The notes under the pieces are model-generated. The model was given only the letters and a program-made list of their open reading frames with translations. It was not told the DNA's origin and did no database searches. A stretch of DNA of 64,000 nucleotides from Anthopleura xanthogrammica (Eukaryota; Cnidaria; Anthozoa; Actiniaria; Actiniidae), in NCBI GenBank assembly GCA_964019055.1, contig OZ025216.1, forward strand, positions 2,726,501 through 2,790,500. Direction: 5' to 3'. Positions 1 to 13,300 of this stretch are shown in pieces. A program made the translations under genes and the position numbers. Positions within the stretch are counted from its first letter, which is position 1. Each line of letters opens with the position of its first letter.

Positions 1-320
1 TCGTAATCGGGAGGAAAAACGCGCAGCATTGCTTTTCAACCCGTTTCGCAGCAATGTTGCAAGACGAGTTGAGTGATTTTGTTGCTCGTATTACCCTAGC
101 TTTAGGAAAACATAAAGTGATTCACTACATATTGTAAACTAGTAAAATATATTTCAATTAAACCAAATGCTATCAACGTCTCTCAAAAATGGTTTCTGGC
201 AACTGGCGACACCCCTAAATAACAGACTTCGCGGGGTTTTTAAATTTCGTATTGAAACAAATTACATGATCATAAAAACAAAAGATTTGACTACATACAG
301 TCATGTTTCTTTAAAGCTTA

Positions 321-800
321 ACATATACCTTATTATAGGAAATTAACGCTCCACGAAATTAAAGGTATTAGAAATTAGCGCGACTTAAATTAACGCGAAT
401 TGAGGGCAAAAATACTTTCAAACGAAGAAAATTAACGCGAAAGAGAAGCCAAAATTCCCATTTGAATGAAATTAACGCAATGGACACAAGGATAACTCAT
501 CTGAAAGTGAAAATGAAGAGCTTGTAGAATGAAAAACGAAAATATAATTTCCGACAAAAACTGAAATGTTGTTGTTGTTATTAAGTGACTAGCTCTAATG
601 TTCAGTTTTAAAATAAATAATTTTTCAAAAGTAGATTAAAGATAAAATTACTAGAAATTGATATCGTGAAAATTAACGTTCCACTTTATTAATGATATGG
701 AAATTAACATTAAAAGAAATTAACACGACTTAAATTAACGCGATTTTTTGAAATTCGCGTTAATTTCATGGAGCGTTAATTACATGGAGCATGTTATAAA
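321..800. mobile_element. Foldback element downstream of gene A
   Basis: The ends are inverted copies of a GAAATTAACGCTCCA-type sequence (about 341-420 against 715-790), with more GAAATTAACG words inside. It looks like a non-autonomous DNA element. It has no coding capacity. Confidence 0.55.
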
Positions 801-999
801 TTATATTTATATATAAAATTATACTTATAATAATTATTGAATGTATTTTGTTATATTTCACTCACATAATGTCATTCCGGTTTCCTTTTTTCTCCAAATA
901 GTCACTGCCATGTTGATAATAATAATCTGAGAAAAATCTTAACCATAACTTAAGGCATTTTATCTTTGTTTAGTTGACTACTAAACAAAGCTCCAAAGT

Positions 1000-1385
1000 T
1001 TAGTTACAAAATGTAGGTGCTTTTAGTACACGTATTTTATCTATTGTCAAGGTGTTCTGATCACCATCATCTGCTCTCACTCGGTATCTGTTATATCTGT
1101 CTTTTTTTGCCATGATGGTACCACTGTAATATGTAAAGCTCCATGATGCTAATACCCTGATGCCTACTTGTAACTCTTCGTGCTTGGGAGGAACATCCAG
1201 GACAAACGGCAAGTCATCGTACTTTGGGAAATATTTCTGTGCAGGTCTGCCGTGACTCTCGTTTTCCAGTTCTACTTTCCAGTACCTTGCACTGATGCTT
1301 GTTAGGTAGGCCTTGTAGTATATATATCCACTTCCTTGATATCTAGCCCACTTTGCAACAACACGTGATCCAACCATGACACAAT
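1000..1385 (-). CDS. Gene A last exon: double Tudor-like (DUF4537-like) module
   Basis: The exon starts in phase 1 after TTCCAG and ends at a TAA (1000-1002) after PTFCN. It encodes two similar beta-rich units: VGSRVVAKW...YKAYLTSI...YWKVELEN and LQVGIRVLASW...YYSGTI...YRVRADDGD. The VGxRVxAxW start, the YY-x-x-I strand and the DDGD turn resemble the DUF4537 / Tudor-like SH3-barrel fold. Family assignment is from memory of the pattern. Such folds are usually intracellular, so its place at the end of a secreted protein is odd. Genes B, C and D end with the same exon. Confidence 0.8.
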
Positions 1386-4300
1386 CTGGAACAAACAAAT
1401 ACGCACTGAGCAAATCCACAGATAGGGTAGGGTTAGCAGACTTTAAACAATTATTGGATGAGGTTGAGCATGATATCGTAAATTATCAAGACCAAGGCCG
1501 TGTTATCTGCCGAAGCCGTAGGCTGAGGCGGATAAAACGGCCGAGGTCTTGATATTTACGATATCATGCAAAAACCGAATTCAGTAATTGGTTTTTTATA
1601 CATTTTGTAAACTAAGAATAAAGATTCAATTCTGCTTACGAAAAAATAGCTAACGTATTTCCATTTCCATTGTGACCTTTAAACTCCACATGATAAATGT
1701 ATTATCTGTAGGTAAAACCTACAGATAATACATTTATCATGTCGGTTCACACGATATCAGGGATTGGCTGAAGGATCTCGGCCAATCAGAAGCGAGATAG
1801 TGAGTAAAATGTATAATAATAGTCAATAACCTATTCTTAATAACTACTACACGCAGTTACCTGAGGGATATTTCGACATCCATATATCCCTACTGGTATA
1901 CAGACATGGTTATCATTGACATTGGATGACCTATTCTTATTATTACTATACACTTACCTGAAGAAAGATCACATCCATATATCTCTACTAGTATACAGAC
2001 AGGGTTATCATAGACATTGGATGACCTATTCTTATTATTACTATACATTTACCTGAAGGAAGATCACATCCATATATCTCTACTGGTATACAGACAGGGT
2101 TATCATAGACATTGGATGACCTATTCTTATTATTACTATACATTTACCTGAAGGAAGATCACATCCATATATCTCTACTGGTATACAGACAGGGTTATCA
2201 TAGACATTGGATGACCTATTCTTATTATTACTATACATTTACCTGAAGGAAGGTCACATCCATATATCTCGACCCGCATACAGGCATAAGAAAATATTCC
2301 TTTATTTTGGGGGAATATTCTTGATCTCCTTGCAATAACAGGAACTCTCAATTTATTTCTGACTATAGTTCCTTTGTCCTTATTTCCGATGAAAATCTAT
2401 GAAAAATAAAACAAACATTACTTTTCGTGTTGTTGCATATGTACTATAGGACCCAATAATTATAGAATATAGTTTGGGTTCCCTGTGGAGATCATATCCG
2501 GGAACCACAGAGAGGGTCGAGAAAGGAACCACGGGCATCAGAGTTATTGTGTGGCTGATCGGAGGATGTAGGAAACATCCCCTTACCCCCGGAAAACCAC
2601 AATATATAATATTTTTAGTTGTTAATTGTATTTTCAAAAGGCTTTGTAATAAATATTTTTATCATTTTGTCTTTAGCGAACCGTGCTGAGAATTGTGAAA
2701 AATGAGTATTTCTCACACTGATCGAATGTGGGATTGTCAAATAGAAGTGTTAAGATAGCTGTCACAGTGGCAAGTTTTTCTTGTCGTAAAAGTCATAAAA
2801 AATTTTTTTTTTTGCCATTTTATTAAAATAAAAGCTTTTTCACACGTAACAACATAAGCGATACTAAATGAGAAGTTGTTACCTTATCCTGGTTATCTTC
2901 TCTGTACATATTAAATGCTGATCCTGCCAGGTTACTTGACACAGTATATGTCTCCACCCATTTGTTATTATACGCACTTCCCTGTGTAGCCAGGCCTGTT
3001 ATCCTGTACGGTTTACCAAAGTCAATCTGGAGGTACGGTTGACTTTCCGTTCTTGAGCACCAGGCATATCGTCCGTTCAATCGTCCATACTTTGCACTAT
3101 AGCGTGTTGATGATGCTATAATGTTACCATCGGGAATCTTCCTACTTTCCATTCCAAGAGCTGATCCACATTCTGTACATTGAGAATAACCAAAACATGT
3201 TAGCCCCACGTCAGGCTTACCATCATTATCATCATCACTATCATCATGATTAGTATATTGTTTTATGTAGAATCATATACCTCATCATAAACTCGCGCGC
3301 TGATTGCATGTCTAGAGATGACGTATACAAGAGGGTATTTCACGTGGAATTGAATGAAAAACCAGTGAACCCGCATTGATTTTTTTTTATCTTAAATTTT
3401 GCGGTCTTTCCCTCAAAACACAGACATAAAGACTGCAAAAACTGACTTATTTGCACGAGTATTATGGTTTCTTAGCGAAAAAAAAAACCGGGCAAACAAT
3501 AAACAACAAAAAACCTTCAACTTTTCAGATTTCCTCAATTTTAATCCAATTTTCGGAAAACATATCCTATATTGTTGTAAGTAGTTAGTTATCTTCTTTT
3601 GGTCCTTTTTAAATCTTTCCGCCATGGCCATGGGGTTCGGGGCAAACTCATTGACTAACGAGAGAATTACACAGAATGTGCATGGTCAGCCAATGAATTT
3701 TCCTATAGAATCACTAATATGTAACCACTAATGATATTAATTCTTGTCCATAGGTTTGATCTATTCTTGTATTATTTAGAGTCCTACATATATTGCAGTA
3801 AGAATGGGATGTATTATAGTATAACTAAGAGCGTGCCTCGTGACATTAATAAACAAAAATTCCATTGCATTTTCCTAATCACTATAGTGCAATATAGTTT
3901 TTATCCCTTGCAAGCTCTGGAATGAGGGAGATTTAAAAGTTTGAGCTTAAAGTGTTCAAAAAATAATTTTACATACATAGAAATGCATATCAATAAAGCA
4001 GTCTGGAATGATCGTAAGGCTGAATAATCCTTTTTTTAAAAACCATGGAATATGGAACACATATTGGAACATGTTTCCAAGATGGCGTCTATTTCGCCCC
4101 CTGAAACAGTCCCACAATGCACTTCAATACTTACTCGACCCAGTTTTTTCCTCAGCCTTGGAATAACTAATACGAGTTTTGTCGAAAATTGAACCAAATT
4201 GCAGATATAAACATTGGTGTGGATTACAAGTGGCTTGGTTTCAGTAACCGGTCTGTAATAATAGCAATGGTATCAAATCACGAAATACATGTTAACTTGT

Positions 4301-7300
4301 TGTTGAGGTGTAGAGATACCTGAACAGATTGGCAGTCTATCAGACCAGCTTCCATTAATACAAGTCAAGACTGACTTGCCATTCAAAACAAGAGGAGGAG
4401 TACACGAAAAAGTGATAGATGATCTGCTTCTGTCGACGTTGCCTTGTGTCGTCATTCCATTTGGAATTTTAAGATTTGAACAGCCAGCTGTGGATAAAGA
4501 TCATCATTTTAGAAAATAATGAAATTTTAGGAAACCTCCTTAACGACTGACAGGTAGATGAAATTGATAAATGATGAAGAATGACCAAAACAATAACACT
4601 TCAAGCATCGGCGATGACAGCAACTAGAAGAAGTGAGAATTATAATATATCTCTAATGTTATCAGAAATCAGAAATGATCATATAAAAGGAACTTCCAGA
4701 GTGTCAACCTACTTTCACATGTCGGAGCAGGAGCTGACCAATTTCCATCGTTACATCTCATGGATTGAGCACCGAACAGTTCGTATCCCGAATCACAAAA
4801 GAACTCAACAACACCACGGTGAGAAAAGTTGTCTCCCTTTTTTCTTCCATATCTGGGATGTCCAGGATCTGAGCAGGGAGCTGTCGCAAACGACAAATAT
4901 GCATTAAAGCAATGTAAAGAAATCGAAAATACCCGCTATGAAATTTGTTGATATGAAGAAACAACTATAAAGCTAGAGTACCTCTGCAGACAGGTGGTTC
5001 ACTACTCCATTTTCTATTTTTGTTACAAATCAGTATTGAAGGACCATCTATTGTATATCCTTGGTTACATTGAAAATTTACACGAGCTCCATAATCAAAG
5101 TTACTGTTTATACGTTTTCCATTTTGTGGTGCATCCAAATGAGGACAAACACCTTAAAAAATGCAAAGAAAATGTGGTTGGGTGCAAAGCTTTGTATAGA
5201 CCCCTTTCACGTGACGTCAAGGCAGCTCAATTTGGGGGACAAAACAAAATAATTTCAATCTCCTGAAATTGGAACCTATTGTTTTGTCCTCCAAATGGAG
5301 CTGCATCCCGACGTGCTACGGAAATACGATATCGAATATTTCAAAATATTTCAACAAGAAAGTAACTTACTGAGGCATCGTGGTGGATCGGGCTTCCATT
5401 TTCCATCAACACATTTGGTAAGAGATGATCCTACGAGCGAGTAACCAGGGTTACATTTGTATTTAGCTGTGAAATTAGTACTTCCGATATCTCCATTTTC
5501 GATTAGCCCTGGATCTCTGCATGGAACTAGAATTTCAAAAATAAAATGAGCTAGTTTTAAATTTAAATAATAGAAAATAATAAAAATGAATAAAGTAAAG
5601 GAGTAAATGTTATAGGATTAAGTATTCATGTATGATAACTCTTGCCATGCTTTATCAATAATATGATTTTACATTTTTAATGTACCTTGGCATGTGGGGA
5701 AACGCTTGCTCCATGAACCATCCTTACATGTGGTTTTTTTTGCACCAACTAGCTGGGTACCATCCTTGCAATAGAAGCGTATTCTATTTTTGTGCTTTAA
5801 AGATTGCTTTGGATTGACTGGAGGCCATGACTGAATCCCAGTAAAGTTATTTGGTACCTTACATTGACCTATACACGACAAAAATCCGTTTACAATTTAA
5901 ATATGTAGAGTAATCAACAACTAGAAAGAATCCTCGTAACTTTTATGCAGGAATGTGATTTTGCCACACCCATGAGACAATTGTCATTATTGAAGTGACC
6001 AAGAATCATCCCACCCCCACCAGACATTTTTCGTTATTTAAGTCATCCAACCCCCACGAGACATTTGTCATTACACTATAGTTCAGTGTGGCCTCCGATT
6101 CGGTTCGTTTTCTTTCTTTTTTTCTTTTTTTTCCAGTTCTTGTATTGCTCGTAATTCTCATTGTTTTTTTTATTTCTCGCAACTTCGTAAGTTAAATAAA
6201 GAGAAGAAGACGTTTCAAGGTCGAAAACTTTTCCAACTGCAAAGATACCTTCGCAAATCAGGTACCAATTACTTTATCATAATAAATATTAAATAATGCC
6301 TGATAAACCAAACCTATAAAGTTTGCAAATGACGCTTCTTTTCGTTGAATGAAACGAGAGACAAAAACTTTTACAAACTTACGCTGACAAACTGAAATAG
6401 CCCGGCTGCCTCAAACTGGCTCAATCGACCAAGATTAACTAAAGTTGCTAGTTCTAAACTCGAATGGTATATGTTGATTTAAGTGCACTCCAACAAACAG
6501 CCTGAGAAAACAGAGGTCCTTCGCGAGGCACGAAAGGACGTCCTTTTCTCAGGCTACAAGCAACAAGAAAGGAGCCTTACCATAACAAACAGGCGCCTTA
6601 TCGTTCCACTGTCCGTCATCATTACAAAGTAACTCTGCTTTTCCAATTAAGTCATTGCCAGTGTTACAACGATATGTGACTTTGTCACCAGATAGATAAA
6701 GCTGCCGTTTACCTGCTTTGTAACCATTTAAGATGTTTTCTGGATCTTGGCAAATTTCTGTAAAAATAAATAAAGACAGTGATATTAACATAGCAATTAT
6801 ATCACCTAATCTAAGATTGGACTGTCACATCCATATATCTCTACTGGTATACAGACAGGGTTATCATAGACATTGGATGACCTATTCTTATTATTACTAT
6901 ACACTTACCTGAAGGAAGGTCACATCCATATATCTCTACTCGTATACAGACAGGGTTATCATAGACATTGGATGACCTATTCTTATTATTACTATACACT
7001 TACCTGAAGGAAGATCACATCCATATATCTCTACTGGTATACAGACAGAGTTATCATAGACATTGGATTACCTATTCTTATTATTACTATACACTTACCT
7101 GAAGGAAGGTCACATCCATATATCTCTACTGGTATACAGACAGGGTTATCATAGACATTGGATGACCTATTCTTATTATTACTATACACTTACCTGAAGG
7201 AAGGTCACATCCATATATCTCTACTGGTATACAGACCGGGTTATCATAGACATTGGATGAACTATTCTTATTATTACTATACACTTACCTGAAGGAAGGT

Positions 7301-10300
7301 CACATCCATATATCTCGACCCGCATACAGGCATAAGAAAATATTCCTTTATTTTGGGGGAATATTCTTAATCTCCTTGCAATAACAGGATCTCTCAATTT
7401 ATTTCTGACTATAGTTCCTTTGTCCTTATTTCCGATGAAAATCTATGAAAAATAAAACAAACATAACTTTTCGTGTTGTTGCATATGTAATAGACCTCAT
7501 CGGCTTGGGTGTAATGTTGTCCCATTTCATTCTCTTGAGAATAAGATTCTTTGTTTGAGTTGTATCCATATTCATGTATCTTCTCATGCGCAACCGTTAA
7601 ACAATGAAATGATACTCTGGGGAATGACACGTGGTCTAAAATGGGACAACATTACACCCAAGCCGATGAGGTCTATATAGGACCCAATAATTATATAATA
7701 TAGTTTGGGTTCCCTGTGGAGATCATATCTGGGAACCACAGAGAGGGTCGAGAAAGGAACAGCAGGCATCAGAATTATTGTGTGGCTGATCGGAGGATGT
7801 AGGAAACATCCCCTTACCCCCGGAACACCACAATATGTAAGTCTTTTTAGTTGTTAATTGTATTTGCAAAAGGCTTTGTAATAAATATTTTTATCATTTT
7901 GTCTTTAGCGAACCGTGCTGAGAATCGTGAAAAATGAGTATTTCTCACACCGATGTAGATTATTATGATTGCGGTCAACACAAAGAATGTGGGATTGTCA
8001 AATAGACGTGTTAAAATTGCTGTGACAGTGGCAAGTTTTTCTTGTCGTAAAATTCATAAAAAAATTAAAATTTTTTTTTTTTGGCATTTTATCAAAGTAA
8101 AAGCTTTTTCATGCAAAGCTTCGCCGCTTTTCTTCATTTCTCAAGTGCTCTAGTTCTATTGACCAGAGGCACGGCCAACTGATCAGGCTCTTAAACCAAA
8201 GTTTTGCAGAAACACGCCAATTGTTGTTTAAACGCCATTCACAGAGCTTTAAAGATGAACGGAAGACACGCCAACCGGAAGTCATTACGTTTATCACATC
8301 AATTGGCATTGGACTTAAGTAAAAAAACTATATATTTGAATGTTTCACAAGTAATGAGTAATTAATATATATGTATATATTTTACATAAACAATCTATTT
8401 GCGATGTTTAATTTATCTTGTAACTACTAACAAGGTTAAACGCTCGGACCAATGCAATGCAATTGTTCTCAATTTCTAGTAATTTTGCTTCAAAAGCGGG
8501 ATCATAATAACAAGATAAGCGGTAGTGAATAGAATGTTGTTACCTTATCTCGGTTATCTTCTCTGTACATATTAAATGATGATCCCACCAGGTTACTTCC
8601 CACAGTATATGTCTCCACCCATTTGTTATTATACGCACTTCCCTGTGTAGCCAGGCCTGTTATCCTGTACGGTTTACCAAAGTCAATCTGAAGGTACAGC
8701 CGTTGACTTTCCGTTCTTGAGCACCAGGCATATCGTCCGTTCAATCGTCCATACTTTGCACTATAGCGTGTTGATGATGCTATAATGTTACCATCGGGAA
8801 TCCTCCCACTTTCCATTCCAAGAGCTGATCCACATTCTGTACATTGAGAATAACCAAAACATGTTAGCCCCACGTCAAGCTTACCATCATTATCATCATC
8901 ATGACTAATATATTGTTTTATGTAGAATCCTATACCTCATCATAAACTCGCGCGCTGATTGCATGTCTAGAGATGACGTATACAAGAGGGTATTTCACGT
9001 GGAATTGAATGAAAAACCAGTGAACCCGCGTTGATTTTTTTTATCTTAAATTTTGCGGTCTTTGCCTCAAAACACAAACATAAAGACTGACTTATTTACA
9101 CGAGTATTATGGTTTCTTAGCGGAAAAAAAAACAAAACAAAACCGGACAAACAATAAACAACCTTCAACTTTTCAGATTTCCTCAATTTTAATCCAATTT
9201 TCGGAAAACATATCCTATATTGTTGTAAGTAGTTAGTTATTTTCTTTTAGTCCTTTTTAAATCTTTCCGCCATGGCCATGGGGTTCGAGGCAAACGAATT
9301 AACTCATTGACTAACGAGGGAATTACACAGAATGTGCATGGTCAGCCAATGAATTTTCCTATAGAATCACTAATATGTAACCACTAATGATATTAATTCT
9401 TGTCCATAGCTTTGATCTATTCTTGTATTATTTAGAGTCCTACATATATTGCAGTAAGAATGGGGTGTATTATAGTATAACTAAGAGCGTGCCTCGTGAC
9501 ATTAATAAACAAAAATTCCATTGCATTTTCCTAATCACTATAGTGCAATATAGTTTTTATCCCTTGCAAGCTCTGGAATGAGGGAGATTTAAAAGTTTGA
9601 GCTTAAAGTGTTCAAAAAATAATTTTACATACATAGAAATGCATATCAATAAAGCAGTCTGGAATGATCGTAAGGCTGAATAATCCTTTTTTTAAAAACC
9701 ATGGAATATGGAACACATATTGGAACATGTTTCCAAGATGGCGTCTATTTCGCCCCCTGAAACAGTCCCACAATGCACTTCAATACTTACTCGACCCAGT
9801 TTTTTCCTCAGCCTTGGAATAACTAATACGAGTTTTGTCGAAAATTGAACCAAATTGCAGATATAAACATTGGTGTGGATTACAAGTGGCTTGGTTTCAG
9901 TAACCGGTCTGTAATAATAGCAATGGTATCAAATCACGAAATACATGTTAACTTGTTGTTGAGGTGTAGAGATACCTGAACAGATTGGCAGTCTATCAGA
10001 CCAGCTTCCATTAATACAAGTCAAGACTGACTTGCCATTCAAAACAAGAGGAGGAGTACACGAAAAAGTGATAGATGATCTGCTTCTTTCGACGTTGCCT
10101 TGTGTCGTCATTCCATTTGGAATTTTAAGATTTGAACAGCCAGCTGTGGATAAAGATCATCATTTTAGAAAATAATGAAATTTTAGGAAACCTTACCGAC
10201 TGACAGGTAGATGAAATTGATAAATGAAGAAGAATGACCAAAACAATAAAACTTCAAGCATCGGCGATGACAGCAACTAGAAGAAGTGAGAATTATATAT

Positions 10301-13300
10301 CTCTAATGTTATCAGAAATGATAAATAATCATATATAAAAGGAACTTCCAGAGTGTCAACCTACTTTCACATGTCGGAGCAGGAGCTGACCAATTTCCAT
10401 CGTTACATCTCATGGATTGAGCACCGAACAGTTCGTATCCCGAGTCACAAAAGAACTCAACAACACCACGGTGAGAAAAGTTGTCTCCCTTTTTTCTTCC
10501 ATATCTGGGATGTCCAGGATCTGAGCAGGGAGCTGTCGCAAACGACAAATATGCATTAAAGCAATGTAAAGAAATCGAAAATACCCGCTATGAAATTTGT
10601 TGATATGAAGAAACAACTATAAAGCTAGAGTACCTCTGCAGACAGGTGGTTCACTACTCCATTTTCCATTTTTGTTACAAATCAGTATTGAAGGACCATC
10701 CATTGTATATCTTTGGTTACATTGAAAATTTACACGAGCTCCATAATCAAAGTTACTGTTTATACGTTTTCCATTTTGTGGTGCATCCAAATGAGGACAA
10801 ACACCTTAAAAAATGTAAAGAAAATGTGGTTGGCAAAGCTTTGTATAGACCCCTTTCACGTGACGTCAAGGCAGCTCAATTTAGGGGAGAAAACAAAATA
10901 ATTTCAATCTCCTGAAATTGGAACCTATTGTTTTGTCCTCCAAATGGAGCTGCATCCCGACGTGCTACGGAAATACGATATCGAATATTTCAAAATGTCC
11001 AAAGCTATTCATTGATTGAAAAGCTTTGAACAAACAAATTTACATTTTTATTAATTAATTCCAGGGCACAAAAATCGCCTTTAACTATTCATCGATGTTC
11101 ATTGAAAAATGTTATAAGATTCTAAACATTTTTAATTTTCTTTTACGCATTGACAAATGGCAAACGTAAACATGATAAATAATGTGGGATAAGATGACAA
11201 TGAACTGTACGTATGTGAATAAAAATATTGTCAAACATATGAAAAATGATATTAAATTTTGTGGAATGATTGAACTACGCCCTATAACAAGAAAGTAATA
11301 ATTGCGGTAAATTAGCGTATCACAGCAGCACAGTAATGTTACCTATGCAGAGCGGTATCCTAGGGCTCCATATTCCATTACTACAAGTTATTGCAGTGCT
11401 TCCTTCCAAACGGAATCCTTTCAAACACTCAAAGGAAACACCTTTTCCATGCCCAAAATCAGTACTGTTCAATCTACCATTTCTTGGTTGACCAGGATTG
11501 TTACAGTCTTCTGTTGATTTAGCAAAAATAAGTGGGGGGAGGGGGGGGGGAATGAATCTAAATTCTGAAGTATTAGGTATCAATTATGCCAATTATTAAA
11601 ATATGCCCGTAGAAGTTATTGCAGAAATTCCAAAGAGATTGATTAAAATCACAAAGCTGTGGCTGCCATGTTGAATAGCATATAAGAACCTTTTTCGAAC
11701 ATTTAGCACACCACAGAACAAGCAAGAACTTATGGAAAAAATTGTAATTACTGATATCTAATTACGAAATCTTCAGATTACTACTCACTAAGGCATGCCG
11801 GACGTACGTTGGACCATTTCCCATCATTACATGTCGAAGATCGTTCACCAACCATTTGTGTTCCTCTTTCACAAGCGTAAGATACTCGTCTTCCATGTCT
11901 GTAGTCAGAACCTGTTTTAGAACCTTTGCTGGGGGCGCCAGGGTTTTGACATGATTCTAATTTGTAAAGCAAAAAAAGGTCTTTTAAATAATATTCTAAA
12001 GATCCAAAACATGATAAATTACATGATACTTTTGACATCTTATTCAGTCATTTTTATCCAACTCACTTTTACAGAAAGGCCATCGGTTAAGGCGATCCAG
12101 AACCCATTTTCCATCGTTGCATGACACTGAGGAAGATCCCACCAATGTGTACTTCTCCAAACATGAGTAAGTTACTTTCTGACCATGTACATAGTTTACT
12201 CCCACCATTCGACCATTTGGTAAATCCAATGGTTTGGAACAGAAGGCTGGAAAATGAAAAAAAATCACATTCGCAATCAACAGTAAGTATCAAAGATTAG
12301 GTTTTGCGTTTGCTTCTTTTTTTCCTTCTCGATTGTCGATTCAGGGCTTCCTACTTTTTTATTAATACTATTCACTGGAGAAAAAGCTGGAGAAAAAAGG
12401 GTACTAGTTTTTCTAAGAATTCAAGAGCGTTTTAGTGAAAAAAGAAATGTTCCGTTCTCCGAATATAACAGTATACTTGTATTTGTATAGGAAATCGCAC
12501 GACCTCGAGTACAATTTGGAAATTAATAGGTACGAGTAATGTTTTGAAAGTTCTTGTAATTGCACGAGCCTTTAGGCGAGTGCAATTAAAGAACTTTCAA
12601 AACATTACGAGTGCCTATTAATTCCAAATTGTACGAGAAGGTCGTGCGATTTTTTATTTATAGTTCACTCGACAAAATTTTATAAAACATGCGAAGCGAA
12701 GGCATTCATCCATTTTCATTGCCTTTGCTATAACCGACCCTTCTCCAAGAACGCTAAGTCAAGAACAGCATAGAAAGTGTTAACGTTGCTGTAAAACCTT
12801 TTTAGATTAGTATTTTATGTATGATTTGAACTACAAAATACTAGGAAATAATTTTACATCTCAAGTAAAAAGCCATTTTAATGCATGTTTACAACTATTG
12901 AATGACAGTACTGACAGCTAAACAGCGAATCAAGAAGCGACTTTTCTTTGAAAACGTACTGTGTGAAAACTAAGCGAAAGTTGAGAGTTTACAGTTCACT
13001 AATATAAGTTTTTTTCCTCTTAGCATTTGCTAATAACTGCAAAAACACAATTTCAAAATACTTTCTTTGAAAACAAGTTAGCTGGACAACATAAAAAGGG
13101 ATAAAAGCAACAAATATGTCGTTCAAGTTAAAAGTTTTGAAGTACAGCTTGCCGTGAACGAGTCGCCAGTGATCAGACCATGTGCTTTGGATATTATTTC
13201 CTCCTGTAGCTTGAAGAATTTCGCTGCTATTTTCTTTGAATGGTGAATTATCTGACGATTTTATTATTTCAAGACTGGATTGATAACTTAGGATCAATTA

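Noticed and set aside
1820..2280. Regularly spaced repeats resembling a CRISPR array
   Set aside because: Units are contiguous 95-mers without unique spacers, in a eukaryotic intron.
4581..4907. Plus-strand frames opposite CCP exons (for example 4581-4907, 10353-10559, 14500-14694)
   Set aside because: Antisense shadows; the minus strand carries the cysteine pattern and splice sites.
8109..8309. Short frame at 8109-8309 and its counterpart near 34230
   Set aside because: Shared intron sequence of the F5/8C gene copies with no domain or splice support; more likely a repeat remnant.
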